64,000 nt of DNA, taken from NCBI GenBank assembly GCA_947650285.1, contig CANTFL010000086.1, positions 558,001 through 622,000 of the forward strand. Reading direction: 5' to 3'. The notes below the pieces were generated by a model, which worked only from the letters and a program-made list of their open reading frames with translations, was not told the DNA's origin and did not search any database. This DNA is from Hyaloperonospora brassicae. Its lineage: Eukaryota > Oomycota > Peronosporomycetes > Peronosporales > Peronosporaceae. The translations under genes were made by a program, and so were the position numbers. This document shows positions 48,727-60,211 of the stretch, one piece after another (within the stretch, counting starts at the first letter, position 1; each line of letters starts with the position of its first letter).

Positions 48727-51700
48727 ACTTTGTTCAGCTCTCGGGGGTGAGAAAACGCACGGGCGACGGACTCAGACGCGTCGCTCGTGGCGTTTTTTTT
48801 CCTCGCAAGTCCCGACGACCGGGTGGAAACCGTACCAGCTGACGTTACTGCAGCTTGTCGCGCTTCCAGCTGGCGTGGTGGGCTCAGCCTGGTCGAGAGA
48901 GAGAGACCCCTCGAGACGTGTGGCCAAACGAGTGGGACCACTTCAGGTCTCGGTCGGTCTTTGGAAATCTGCACACTCCAAACTACGTCCACAGTCGGTT
49001 GGTTGGTCGATTGACCGACTGACCGAGTGATCGATTAGATCGATCGATCGATTGAACGCCAGGTCTCGTTCACTCACTTGACGATCTCGTGAGCAGCTTG
49101 CGACTCAGCTTCTTGCAACAACACGCTTTCGCGACTTGAGCGCGTGTTTTTACCGCTAAACGGCAAAGACGTTTCAGCCGAAGCGTCCGGTCTTTGCTGG
49201 CTCGACCGCGAGCCGCTGCAGCCCAACGAGGAAGCCACGATCGCTTTTATTCGCACTGCCCATCATGTGTGTGTCCCCGACGATCGCGCGAGAACGGCCG
49301 ATCCGAAGAGAATCGAGCCGCCAAAGGAACGAGCGGGTGTGTTTTTCTCACGCCGGTGGGGCATCACGGATGGGCTTTCGTCGGATCGTTGCCGACACTG
49401 CCGTTTTTTGCATCCCGCCGGTCAGCTCTTTGCAGGTCCGTTGACCTGCATGTGGAGCAAGTTGAGCTCGTCGTGGGCCTATTTGAGGTTAAGGTCCAGT
49501 CGACCGCTGCAATCGGATGAGCTCGATAGCTGAGTCAGAGGATGAGTAGCGGCCTTGCACATCGCGTGGGCTCATTGGTGGTCGAGTCGTCTGCTCGACT
49601 GGCCCTTCGCTCCACTTGTCGCCATGTCCGGTCCAGACTTGTTTGCAGAGCGATATGACGGTACTGTACCTGACAGGTTTTTTCCCTTCCGTGTCAGCAG
49701 CAGCTCGTGCAGGAGAAAAAACAGCGCTATTGTTGACGGCAGCGCGTGCTGTTGCCACATGACGCCTATCCTCAGCAGGCACGAAAGCACGTGAGGAGCG
49801 ATGGTGTCAATCCTGGGTCCAACGTCAACGAACACTAACGGTATCTACCTTGCTCCGCCCCGTGAACGATCCATCTGGAACGAACGCACGTGCTACAGTG
49901 CGTTAGCATGTGGTCGAGCATGCCGACTACTGCCATGCACGCAGGACACCGGGCGCTTTTATGGGAAGACGTACGGACGACAAGTAAGAGTTGCAAGGCA
50001 TTGTGCAAACATGACACGACCGTCGATCGGACAACCCCATGTCGTCGCTTCTGCATGATGTGCCTTGCCCAAGGAAGTTTGCGCTCGGCCATCTTGGCAC
50101 GACCGCTTGTAAGGTCAGCGCCACTGCGCTTTTTGTCCACCTCTGTTACTTTGTCACGCCAATGAGGACGGTCGTCGTCAACAGATTGATCGCCCTTGTC
50201 ACGCAGGTCGGTTGGGCTGCAATGTTGCACCCATTGGCTGGCGCAATGTCGGAAGCTCGATGAACAGTAGCAGAAAATAGTGTCGAGACGGCAAGCAATG
50301 CGACCCCCTGTGTCTGCTTGACGAACGACCCCACGTACCTCCAAGCTGTGGTATGAGAACAAACTCGAAAAAGGGTCAGTGTTGTAGCAAGAACGACGTG
50401 GCATACGGAACCGTTGCGTCGCTGCATCCGATGGATCGACGACACTTTGGCGCTATCTACATCCAGGAGGCGCGCTGCACTCAAGAAAGACCTACGGAAC
50501 AGGGCTGGCGAATTTCAACTCGACGAGAAATGAAGAGCATGCACTGCGACCACTGGATGCAAAGCGTGTGGCTACGATGTCAGATGACCAAGTGTATCCA
50601 AACTAGTGCAAATATGCGCCTTTTTTTCCTGCTGCAATCACGTCAAGTCTGCGGGCACTTCTGTATCGATTCATCGGCATCGAGACTGAGTCCGTGGCGT
50701 CACTTGTCAGACGGCAAAATGTGTTTTCATCGTTGTTTGCTACCAGCCGTGAGACCGCATACGCTATTGCCCTGACGTCAGCGGGATACGGTGCGCCATC
50801 GTGGGTGAATGAGTATCTACAACGCACTTCCTCGAACGCGACTTTCCATCTGGTCTCTAGACTCGTGCAGTGAGTGATTCCACACAAGCATATTACTGGC
50901 AGAGCTGTCAAAGTCAACAACGCGCAGGTTGCAGAACAAGCGTCTGTTGTACATATGACGTGCGATCATAGGTGGAATCGTACGTAACGATCTGATGTTG
51001 AGTGTGTATTCGCAGTTGCTCGAGCTGACAAACATCAGAATCCCACAAATTTGGACGTCCTTCTCATCTTTGCGCAGCTACAAAACTCGTTGTGGGGAGC
51101 GCTGTCGCTTGTCGACACGACAGGACGTCATATGGCCGTTGTGCAGCAGAGTATAAGGCACGAGCGCCAGTGGAAGTTAGCGCGTTTGGAGGCTACATGG
51201 ACGATGTGAATATATGCGCCATACTAAAATGAGGTCTTGATCAAGATGGGCATTGCAGCATTATGTTGGCCTTCATTCTACGAAAAAGTGCGCTCTTGTG
51301 CTTTTCGCTTCTGCGTTCCGGCTACCCTTTTGAAAGATCGCGACGGTGCATTATCACGGTAACCAGTGAAGTTGACAGCCTAGTAGGGAAAACAAGGAAT
51401 ACTTGCTAAGAGTGTACTGTAGTAGGTCCAGCAAATTTAGCAGACAAGCGACACTGGATGAGAGACAGGTGCAGATTGACGATACACATCCCAATGAAAT
51501 AAATTACAGGCTGTAAGATGCAGAAGATACGAACTCGTCAAGAATGGCGATCAAGAGCAGAAACCATCGTGTCTGCAATTGGCTGCGGCACTAGATCGTG
51601 AAACAAGGCGAACCGAATCAGCAGCCACACTTTGCGACCGTTCATCGGTATGCGATTTGGTTGTTTCTAGCACTCACGCGGCTATCGAGGCTTCTGAACT

Positions 51701-51984
51701 GTCCATTCTTCGGTGTGTTTTCATTTCGAGCGGTTGCTCTTTACAGGCCGCAGCAAAGATCCAGCGCGTTAGTTGTATTGTAGCGGCAAAGTAGAGTCCG
51801 ACTTCCAATGCCTTCGTCTTCCGATCTGACCGGTCCTTCTCTGTTCCCCCATAATGCCAAATGTACAGCAAGGTCCGAATGCTCTAGCATTCTAGATCCT
51901 ACGAGTCCGTGCTGTAAACGGTAACCTGCTTCTTGCAAGTTGTTTAGTAAGCTCTTGTATTTATTTTTAGCACATTGGTACATG
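48727..51984. other. Three-kilobase interval without an assignable gene
   Basis: The first part is the NADPH oxidase upstream region, with a short GATC repeat at about 49030-49055. Open frames of 100-190 codons exist: 49144-49533 plus, and 50484-50146, 50404-49835 and 49835-49572 minus. The minus set includes hydrophobic segments and could be a decayed or multi-exon membrane protein. I found no family motif and no convincing splice chain, so no gene is called. Confidence 0.45.
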
Positions 51985-52375
51985 CTCCCGAACGTCACTT
52001 ACACGTGAGCATTGTGAAAGTGCGAGGAAGAGAGCTGAGCAAAGGATGCTCGAGTAGGGATAAGTAGAACTGCATTTAATAGGGTTGAGTTTTATTTACC
52101 TTCTTTGCCTAACATGAAGTATTTTAAACTACAATGTCCTGTGTAGGTTTCTCGCTCATTGCCCATTACGCGCATCTAGCAGCGATTGGAAATTCATTTG
52201 GTTGATAAAATTGATACCATAGGCTGTATCAACCAATAAGTGGAGCGGCCAAGTAAAGATAACCCTTAATTGTACTATTCCATCAATATTTCGTCGGCCC
52301 GGCGATATCGATCAATATCATCGATTAAGATATTTTTTACATTGATATACTGTAGAATCAATGGATCATGGGGTC
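51985..52375 (-). repeat. Decayed solo LTR of the element A family
   Basis: The sequence aligns in order with the LTR at 54181-54646: an AAGTAGAACTGCATTTAAT-like block near 52065, CCCATTACGCGC then TCTAGCAGCGATTGG near 52163-52190, and a GTATCAACC...GTGGAGC block near 52222-52245. It carries many substitutions, and its terminal inverted repeats are no longer clear, so boundaries are approximate. Confidence 0.7.
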
Positions 52376-52520
52376 ATATATAGCTTTTTAGAAAACCTTC
52401 AGGTTTTATACCAAAAGTAAAAAGAAGGGGATTTTATATTACCTAACCATAAAAATATGAAATTATACCAAAACGAATATCTCACGAACGAAATTGCAAA
52501 TTTATGTGAATAGAGCAAAA

Positions 52521-54052
52521 TCACTGAAGTTTATGAAAAACATATAAAGTATACAAAAGAAGTTTACAGTCTATGTCAAATATGAAAATATATTGGGTTA
52601 CCACAACGGAGAGATTAGCCCTTGCAGGTGCGCTTGTTCTCGCCGTAGTTACCGAATGAAGTGCACTTGTTCGTGCGCTTCGTTTTGAAGTCTCTGTGGT
52701 AGCCTGAGACTCGATTCGTTTGGACTTCTTCTGGCGGTCATGCTTCTTTGGCACCATGAGTGCGTGGTGCTTTTCTAAACGCGTCAGTTTATCCTTCGTC
52801 ACGCATGGACTCATCTATACCAAGGGGTCTTTAGCACGCTGTTACGCCTCCTTGGCCCACGACGTACCGCGGGAAGTCTTGAGTAGCGAGAGATTATTGA
52901 CGGATCAAAGAGCCGTATAAGGACGATAACATGGCCCTTTCATGTCGCCAAAGTACCCACAAGAATACGTTTTCCTGGATTGCTTATATCTACAGAATAC
53001 TCGACAGTCAGCTCTCCATATATTCTCACCTTGACCACAAAGGATGACTGGTAACTCGTAATATTTTCGATCTTTCCAGCGACAGATATAAAGCGCTTGC
53101 ACTCGAATTCCTTGGCTACATAAGCCGTGAGCTCTCCCTACGAATCCGACTTGACGACAAACTCAACTTACTTGATCCCTGTCTACTTTTCCATTGTCAT
53201 GAGACAGTCCATAAGTAGCTTTTCTCTAGAAGATGGTATTCACAGACTCTTCGTCGTTGCTCGTCATGCCCCCAATCGCGGACGTATTATACGCGGCAGC
53301 CCATTTAAACTTTTCAGCATCGAGTAGCCATTGCACCGCCGTTCCATTATATTTCTTCAACTCACATTCTCGCCTTTCGAAGGACGCAACCGTCAACGGC
53401 CTATCCAGCTTCCACGCCTGGTCCGTTAGTGTCGCATGCACAACTTAGCGATGAGGTTCTCGAACATGTGCCGAACACAAAAATGTGAGGGGTATCGCCT
53501 GCTTTAATTTTCATTGCAGGGATTCGACCCTTGTCACGGTCGGAGATAACAAATGCTGTACTTTTTGCAAGCGTAGAAGAAAGTCGAGGAACCATTACCA
53601 ATTGTCTTTTGTCTCGCCTGACAACCAAGCAATCTCCACAATTTTAAATTCATTGTTGATGCTTAACATGAGACAAGCAACGAAAAGGACTTCGCCATAT
53701 TTATGCTTCATAAATGTGCCATTCAGATTTATACTGCGATCTGCGAACTCGCGAAGAACATGAATTCCGGGCTTGTATACGATGACGACCCGACAAATTT
53801 TGACCTTACGCAACTCGATATCTGCCTTGTGTCCACCATTGGTCATTTCAATACCATGTGACAAGATGAATTGATACTGCGCGCGATATTCATCGAAATG
53901 TTGCGCCTAACTCAGATGCACGCGTCGACACAAGTCAAGTACGTCAATCGACGCCAATCAGCTGTCAGCTTCTTCTGCACTTGTCTGGACTAGCGTCACG
54001 ACCCATATCAACGACGAACTTGAAGGCTGATTCATACTTAGCAACGTATGGC
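52521..54052 (-). pseudogene. Mutator-like transposase, C-terminal part, degraded
   Basis: Minus-strand fragments in order: YVAKYESAFKFVVDMGRDASPDKC near 54045-53950; INLNGTFMKHKYGEVLFVACLM (53864-53595), which is the start of the MULE transposase catalytic domain where the first Asp of D-G-T-F is Asn; and FKWAAAYNTSAIGGMTSNDEES (53441-53226), corresponding to the conserved block before the second zinc finger. Next come a Cys-containing segment at 53102-52905 and a Lys/Arg-rich tail at 52814-52521. Several stops separate the pieces. Confidence 0.75.
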
Positions 54053-54810
54053 TGACACGCCCTTGGCAGACAGAGGGACCAATCGGGCCAGAGAAGCTTG
54101 TTGGAAGGCAACTCTGGGATGTGTGGTAAAAGTGAGAACGAATTGAACGCTAGAGATTGCGCGTGGCGTTCTATAGATACTGCAACGGGGCACGCTCTTT
54201 TTCAGATAACTGAGCAAGACCTTGTATTGATAACAATACAAGGGTGCGTACTCCTGACGTAACGTACACGTGGCGTTGAGGAAGCGCGAGGAAGTAAACA
54301 GAACTCGCAAACTCTATTTGAGGTAAAAGTAGAACTGTATTCAATATAGTTAATAAAAATGCCTTGATCTTTATCTTAACTATGTTAAACTCCAAGTCCC
54401 TATGTGGGTTTCTTGTTCACCACCCATTGAGCGCGTCTAGCAGCGATTGGTGGTTAATCCGGTTGATGTACCGTGTACATCAATCATCCAGTGGAGCACC
54501 CAAAGAAAGTTGTCCCTGAAGGCAACATTCTATCAACATCACCCCTCTTCTTGAGGTGATGTTGGTTGAATATTATCATACATAGATAATATTTAAAAAT
54601 TGGTACATTCGTTCCAATTTTTATGTAACGGGCTCACCCCGTTACAGACACTCTCTACTGCTACTCTGTGCGTCGTGAGCGCTCGCTGTGTACTACGTCC
54701 CATGCGCGTGGGTTCATACTGGCTGATTCTGGTCTGGTTGGTAGTGATATGCAATGAGTTGACAACTGGTCGGACCAGGTTGAAGTGGAGATGTCGTCGA
54801 AGTCATGTCA
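54053..54810 (-). repeat. 3' LTR of element B, interrupted by a solo LTR
   Basis: On the plus strand it begins TGACACGCCC and ends AGTCATGTCA. Its two halves, 54053-54180 and 54652-54810, together match 58871-59157 base for base in length. The interruption lies at the sequence AGATAC. Confidence 0.9.
54181..54646 (-). repeat. Solo LTR of the element A family, nested in the LTR of element B
   Basis: It begins TGCAACGGGG and ends CCCCGTTACA and aligns with 1176-1791, though 150 bp shorter. Target duplication: GATAC at 54176-54180 and GACAC at 54647-54651, one mismatch. The uninterrupted site is present at 58994-59003 in the other LTR of element B. A solo LTR results from recombination between the two LTRs of a full element. 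Confidence 0.93.
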
Positions 54811-54821
54811 TTCTTCCCCCA
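54811..54821 (-). other. Polypurine tract of element B
   Basis: On the minus strand the bases before the 3' LTR read ATGGGGGAAGAA, a purine run directly abutting TGACATGACT. Confidence 0.7.
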
Positions 54822-54862
54822 TGTAATTGTGCGCTAACACGGGAACACGCGTCGGATGCTTA

Positions 54863-55979
54863 CTAGCTGCGTGGTGATTTTTGATCGTGATTGCCTTTGT
54901 CGTGGACGTCCGTGATGGAGAATGATCCATTGGCTACTGGACAAGTCTTTGCGCGAAACTGCTTTGGTACTCGGACCATGACGTTGTCACCGACGGGGTA
55001 AGAGTGCGAAATGCGCTTGTCGTTTTCTCGGTCGTTGTCGGCGAGAATCGCGTCGAATCGCCGCTCGGGAATGTTGCTGCAGTTTTCTTCGTAGAGCTTG
55101 CGTTTGATCATTTTCTGACTAGAGATGTGTTGGCAAGGTGATTCTTTCAGGATTCTGTGGTAACTGGCTCGAACAGTGAACGCGTCGTAGTGCGGCGCTT
55201 TCTTCCAGATAGATATTGTCGCGGCGACGAACAACATTTAAAAGCTCCATGTGGATGCGCTCGCGAATTGCATTGGCTTGCGGGTTCTTTGCAGTGATCG
55301 GCTTCGACTTAATCTCGTAGCTCTCCAAGAGTTCTTGGAGCTCCTCACCAGTGAACTCAGCACCAAGATCATGAAAGACTTGAACTGGACGGGGATAACG
55401 GCAAATCCACTCGCGGTCAAGATTTCTGCTGTCGTCGGGCTGTTCTTGTCTGGTTGAACGCCGACTTCGAGCCAGCGTGTCACTTGATCGATGATCGTGG
55501 TACCGTAATAGCCATCGTACGGACCAATATAGGCCGACGTGCACGACGTCCCGCGGGTTCACTGTCTTGAGCGTCCTTGTTGGTAGTAGTCGGTAGTCTT
55601 GTCTGCCACCGTGGACTTGAGCTCGTTTGCACGTCAGACACAACTTGACGCGCTTGATGGTCGACGCTTTCATTGCAGGACAGTAGAACGACTGTCGCAT
55701 CGTCTTGTACAGGCGACCAGGACCAGCGTGCCCGAGATTATGGTGTTGCCAATACAGGAGGTCGTCACGCAACGTATCTGGGACAACGACGCGACCATGA
55801 AATGCGACAAGCGTGCATCCTGGGAGAGTATGCAACATGTAGTCCGGGTTGCTCTGGCCGGCGAGGCACGCAGACTTGATCGTCTGGATCGTTTCATCGC
55901 GCTCCTGGTGCTGGCGGATGACAGGGCCGTGCATGACACATGGTGGATTGTCCGTCGCGGCGTTGACCACATCGTGCAT
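54863..55979 (-). pseudogene. Integrase of element B, frameshifted
   Basis: The first frame (55979-55119) contains the zinc-finger His pair in HHNLGHAGPGRLYKTM and the Cys pair in KLCLTCKRAQVHGG, both intact. The core includes VFHDLGAEFTGEELQELL and KNPQANAIRERIHMELL, but a frame change near 55.5 kb garbles the first Asp region. The C-terminal part lies in another frame (55237-54863) and includes YPVGDNVMVRVPKQFRAK, like the usual integrase C-terminal barrel. It ends close to the polypurine tract. Confidence 0.85.
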
Positions 55980-56003
55980 TTGCGCTTGATCTGCTGTGTC
56001 AAA

Positions 56004-57364
56004 TCACATTCGGGAAAAGGCGTCCGCTCCGACGTTCTTTATGCTCTTGATGTAGTGCAACGACAAACGGTACTCGGAAAGCAGCAGCTTCCAGCGCTTG
56101 ACTCTGAGACTTAATTCGTTTGGATCGATGAGATTTTTGTGATCGGTGTGCACAATGACCCCGATGCCAAGCAACATGGTGCGATACTCGCGAAGCAACT
56201 CCACAATCGACAGGAGCTCGATCTCCATCGTTGTATAGTTGATATGATGCTTGTTGAGCGCGCGAGCGTAACAGGCGAGGATCTCGCTTTCTTGACATCA
56301 CGGTGCCAAAACGCTGCTATCCACTTGCATCAGCGTAGACGTGGAACGGGAGGTCAAAGGCAGGGAACGCCAGCGGAACAGCTTCTGCAAACGCATTCTG
56401 GACGTCGCGGAATGCGTCGATATCGCTTTGGTGCCATGTGAATGCGACTTTGGAGCTCGTGAAGCGATTCAGCGGCGCACATAGTGCAGACTTGTTGGGG
56501 ACCATATCGCGATAGTAATTGATCATACCTAGGAAGCGACGCAGCTCTTTCTTGTTGCGAGGAACGGCGATCTTGTTGACGGCTTGGGACTTCTTTGCTT
56601 GTGGTTGAATGCCCTGAGCTGTAAGTGTAAAGCCGAGGTGGTCGACAGACTTACGCAGCACGTGACACTTCTTGCCATTGAGTGTCACGTCCTACTTTGC
56701 CAGACGCTCGAACAGCACACGCAGGTGCTCGAGGTGCTCGCTCTCGGTTTTGGAGTACACGAGTAAGTTATCCAAGTAAACGACCACGAACGGGAGATCA
56801 CCGAAGATCGTCTCCATGCACGTTTAATACTCATCGGGTACCGTTGAGATCTCCATTGGCCGACATTTGTACTGGTACTCTTTGAATGGAAGATAGATTA
56901 TCGTGTGAGCTCGAGTCTGCTTGGCTAGACGCCTGGCATAATATTCCATGATTGCGTCGAATGCAAAGAGGAACTTGGCGCCAGACAAACGAAAGAGAAT
57001 CTCGAGTTTTTGGGAACGTATTACGGACTGCAACGCAGGTACTCGTTCAGCACTCGGAAGTCGATAAGCAAATGCAGCGATCCATTTGGCTTCGTGATTA
57101 GGAAGGCTGGCGATGCCTTATCGGAGTCGTAAATTTGCTCAAGCAAACCGGCGTCAAGCAGGCGCCAAGTCTCGTCCTTGGCCTTGGCTTCGAGCGAGAC
57201 AGTGCGTACGGAATTGCATGGACGGCAAGGAAGTACGGCGACAGCGGAAGCACGTAGTCGTCAAAGCGCATTCGACCCAAGTGACAGTCGTACAGTAGCT
57301 TATGCTCCTCCAAAAGCTTTAGGACGTGAGCGACGAGCGGTGCCGACATTCGATCGGGCACCAA
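56004..57364 (-). pseudogene. pol: Reverse transcriptase and RNase H of element B, inactive
   Basis: Fragments run from 57364 leftwards. Recognisable parts: a fingers segment near 57100-57030, GAKFLFAFDAIMEYY near 56970, FKEYQYKCRPMEIS near 56870, then the catalytic region VVYLDNLLVYSKTE at about 56780-56750. The usual Tyr-x-Asp-Asp reads Tyr-Leu-Asp-Asn (AAC, plus 56767-56769). The thumb and connection read RRFLGMINYYRDMVP (56688-56317), with RNase H VYADASG at its end and VHTDHKNLIDPNE at 56228-56004. Several stops separate the parts. Confidence 0.87.
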
Positions 57365-57779
57365 GTCGGTAGGATGGACATCGTCGTCAACGACCTCCTT
57401 GTACTCGCCTGAAAACTCGCGATCACGAATGTCCGCGGGAACTGATGCTGTGCCACTGCCACCAGTGTTGAGAGACTTTTGATGTCAGTCTCACCAGATG
57501 ACTTCGTCTTTGAAGTTGAGCACAATTCCAATCGAATCCATAAGATTGCCCTTATTGACCATCTCGTCTTCGCTGTCGTTTATAACTTCTAAACGATGAG
57601 TGATTGTAGTCTTATCGATGAGTGATTGTAGTCTTAGGGTTGAGCATAGGAAGGATAAACTGCACCATCGTAGAGCCGCTGCACGTCACCGCCAACTGTC
57701 TTAAACGTTGTAGATGAGGGAGCGAGCTGCTTCCGTGCTTGATGTTGGCGCTCATCGTGGTTGAATTGATGATGCTCTT

Positions 57780-58820
57780 TTATGCACCGCTGTCGTACAG
57801 AGCGTCGGACGCGCGGTTGTCGTGTCGAATCTGCACCTTAATGCGCAGCGGCGCGATCTTGTTCGCTGGCTCTTTCTCCAGCAAGCCGATCATCTTGATC
57901 TCGTCTTCGCTGTAGCTTAACTCGTAGATGCGAGAGTAGTTTTGTGTAGGCTGCTTTGGCTTGGCTTCCACTCGCTTGTTCTCATCCTGACGCTGCTTTT
58001 TGAGGACGAAGCAGTCGGCAGATTTGTGCGAGTCGGTCTTGTGGAATATGCACCACTAGCCTTTGGGCTTTATATTCGACGTGCTGTTGCTCCTGCTCTT
58101 GGTGTCGTGCTTTTAATTGCTGTTGTTGGACTCATGTTTGCTTGCGTTTGAGAAGCGGGATGCCTTGCCGCCGGTTTGGTTGCTGATGTTTCTGTTGTGC
58201 GACTTGTCGCAGCTGTTGACCTTCTCACGCTTCTCTAGACGCCCGAAGTACAGAAAAATCGCCGTCAGCTTGTCGTAATGGTCGCCCGCGGCTGAAAGTT
58301 TGTCTTGCCAGTCCTTCGGCATGGCACGCTTAAAGAAGCGTCATTGCTGCACCTCCGGAATGACTTCGGCGTTCGTCGGCAGCTCCGCGAAGAGGCGCAC
58401 GAGCTGCTTCAAACGGTGACTGAGAGCTTGCACCGTCTCATCGCATCGCTAAATTAGTGACGACAGCGCTTCGTCTAGGTCCTCGCTGAAGTCGCCAGGT
58501 ACCATCAGCATGCGGATCTGGTCGTAGAAGTCCTCGAACGAGGCATTTGCTTCGACTGCTTGTCGAGCGAGCGTCTGGACGTCCTGTTTAATCTCACCTT
58601 GGATGAGGATGATGATCTGTCTTGCTGCTTGCTCCGTGGACCAGTGCTTCCGCGCAACGAGGCTCTTAAAGCGCATGCTTCACTTGAGCCAGCTCTTTGC
58701 AGTCCTACCGCATTAATTAGGGATCTTGATCTTTGCGGTGTCCGCAGGTAGCGCGTCCGTTGCTGAACACGTGACGATTGTGTACGTGACGTACTCGTCG
58801 TCGTCGTCGTTCCGACCCAT
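57780..58820 (-). pseudogene. gag: Gag and protease region of element B
   Basis: The likely gag start is the ATG at 58820, opening MGRNDDDDEYVTYT; a stop follows after 35 codons. Gag continues at 58676-58449 (VARKHWSTEQAARQIIILI). A zinc-knuckle-like motif C-I-F-H-K-T-D-S-H-K-S-A-D-C lies near 58050-58010. The protease motif Y-D-S-G-A is present near 57790 but is followed at once by a stop (57780). The run of GAC codons at the start is a short trinucleotide repeat. Confidence 0.8.
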
Positions 58821-58870
58821 GGCGATGGGAAGTGATTCTTGAGTTCCCATTCAAATGTGATAAATTAAAA

Positions 58871-59157
58871 TGACAGGCCCTTGGATGGCAGAGGGATCAA
58901 ACGGGCCAGAGGAGATTATTGGAAGGCAACACTGGGATGTGTGGTAAAAGTGAGAACGAATTGAATGCTAGCAATAGCGCGTGGCGGTCTACAGATACTC
59001 TCTACTGCTACTCTGTGTGTCGTGAGCGCTCGCTGTGTACTACGTCCCATACGCGTGGGTTCATACTGGCTGAATCTGGTCTGGTTGGTAGTGATATGCA
59101 ATGAGTTGACAACTGGTCGGACCAGTATGAAGTGGAGATGTCGTCTCAGTCATATCA
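58871..59157 (-). repeat. 5' LTR of element B (287 bp)
   Basis: It begins TGACAGGCCC and ends CAGTCATATCA on the plus strand and pairs with 54053-54810. It preserves the pre-insertion sequence AGATACTCTCTACTG that the nested solo LTR interrupts in the other copy. Confidence 0.9.
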
Positions 59158-59589
59158 TGACGCCTTGTTTTCACGACTCGCTTCGTAAGAAGCCAATTTA
59201 ACCCTCGTAGCGTCGCATGTATGTGGCACAAACGTGTGGGGCGGCTCAAACCACCTACCATACGCAAAATAGACTGCGAATTTGCATTCTGGATCGACAC
59301 AAAGCGCCTTGTAAGGTCTGCAATCGCTCGATACGACACGAAACGCCCGCCCAACTTCTTTGTTGTACAGAAATACCACACTCGATATGTCGTCGCGACT
59401 TGCGTACTTACGTGAGCAGGAATATGCGCGCCCGTCTGCCCAATTTCCTGGCGAACAATCGTTGCTTGTTACTTGTGTCTCACCAAGGTAGGCGCCGTTG
59501 CTAACATTCGTCATCGTCATCAGATGAGAGTTTATAAACGATGAGGCACTTAAGAATGTGTAAACTTCAGACTGAAGTATATTATTCAT
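59158..59589 (-). pseudogene. Mutator-like transposase, N-terminal part
   Basis: The minus frame from 59589 encodes an N-terminal zinc-finger-like DNA-binding region typical of Mutator-like transposases: CRPYKALCVDPECKFAVYF, then HTFVPHTCDATRVKL. The frame is open to the junction with element B at 59158, where it is cut. The rest of the transposase resumes beyond element B at 54052. Confidence 0.7.
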
Positions 59590-59700
59590 GTTTTTACACG
59601 AACTTATGTTTTTTGGTATATTTTCATTATTTACACTTGCGATTACGAATTAGTCGTTTCGGTATAATTTTAATATTTTCAAAGGTTGGTGGTATAAAAC

Positions 59701-60211
59701 TCACACGTTTTTCACTTTTGGAATAGAAAACATATTTTCGCAAAAAGGGTAAATGATCCCCATGTTCCCTGGCATTAATGACATGTGATTTGGCTCACCC
59801 AGTTGTAACGTTGACGAGCACGCGAGAGTAGCTAAACCCAGTCTTCTCCGTCCGCTAAAAAAGGCTGCGATAGCGTACAACAAATAGCACGAAACTTTGT
59901 TTGAAAAGTGCTTTTCTGCACAAAACTGACCACCGCGAGAGGTAGTCCGTCCAGGCAGCAAATTGTAGCCAAATGCGTCCTGCCAAAACGACACGTTTAC
60001 CGATGAGCTATTCAGTCATTCCGTCAGTACAACTGGCGTGTCGCTCGTGCTGTTCGCGGTCGCCACATCAGCTTTCGGGGGCGATCGTGTGCACAATCGG
60101 TTTTTCTCAGCTTCGAATTGCGACTTTCGTTGTTATTGGCATCATACGTTCAGTCTCTTTTGCACTGCATTCCAGACACTGTCAGTCTAGTGCCTCTATC
60201 TCTTGACCCTC
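59701..60211. other. Upstream region of the glutaminyl cyclase gene
   Basis: No gene is seen. A CTGCATTCCAGACACTG sequence near 60166-60181, 30-45 bases before the start codon, weakly resembles an oomycete initiator. Confidence 0.35.

Larger units (their letters stand above)
54053..59157 (-). mobile_element. Element B: Ty3/gypsy retrotransposon inserted in the Mutator-like element
   Basis: Two LTRs flank minus-strand gag, protease, reverse transcriptase, RNase H and integrase. The 5' LTR is 58871-59157 (287 bp). The 3' LTR is 54053-54810, which is 758 bp because a 466-bp solo LTR plus a 5-bp target duplication sit inside it; removing these 471 bp leaves exactly 287. The two LTRs differ by roughly 30 substitutions by eye, so insertion is old. 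Flanks are not clearly duplicated (GCCA against GTCA next to the ends, on the minus strand). All coding domains have stops or frameshifts. Confidence 0.9.
52403..59700 (-). mobile_element. Mutator-like DNA transposon, split by element B
   Basis: The transposase is encoded on the minus strand in two parts, 59589-59158 and 54052-52521, separated by a whole Ty3/gypsy insertion. AT-rich terminal regions resemble each other in inverted orientation: GTTTTATACC at 52403 and its complement ending at 59700, with an inner block AAATTATACC(A/G)AAACGA near 52460 and its complement near 59660. Without the insertion the element would be about 2.2 kb. No convincing 9-bp target duplication was found. The copy is non-functional. 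Confidence 0.7.

Noticed and set aside
48636..48992. N-terminal extension of the NADPH oxidase
   Set aside because: No ATG in the extension; it is coded by a microsatellite with alternating Cys and His and lies upstream of a candidate transcription start.
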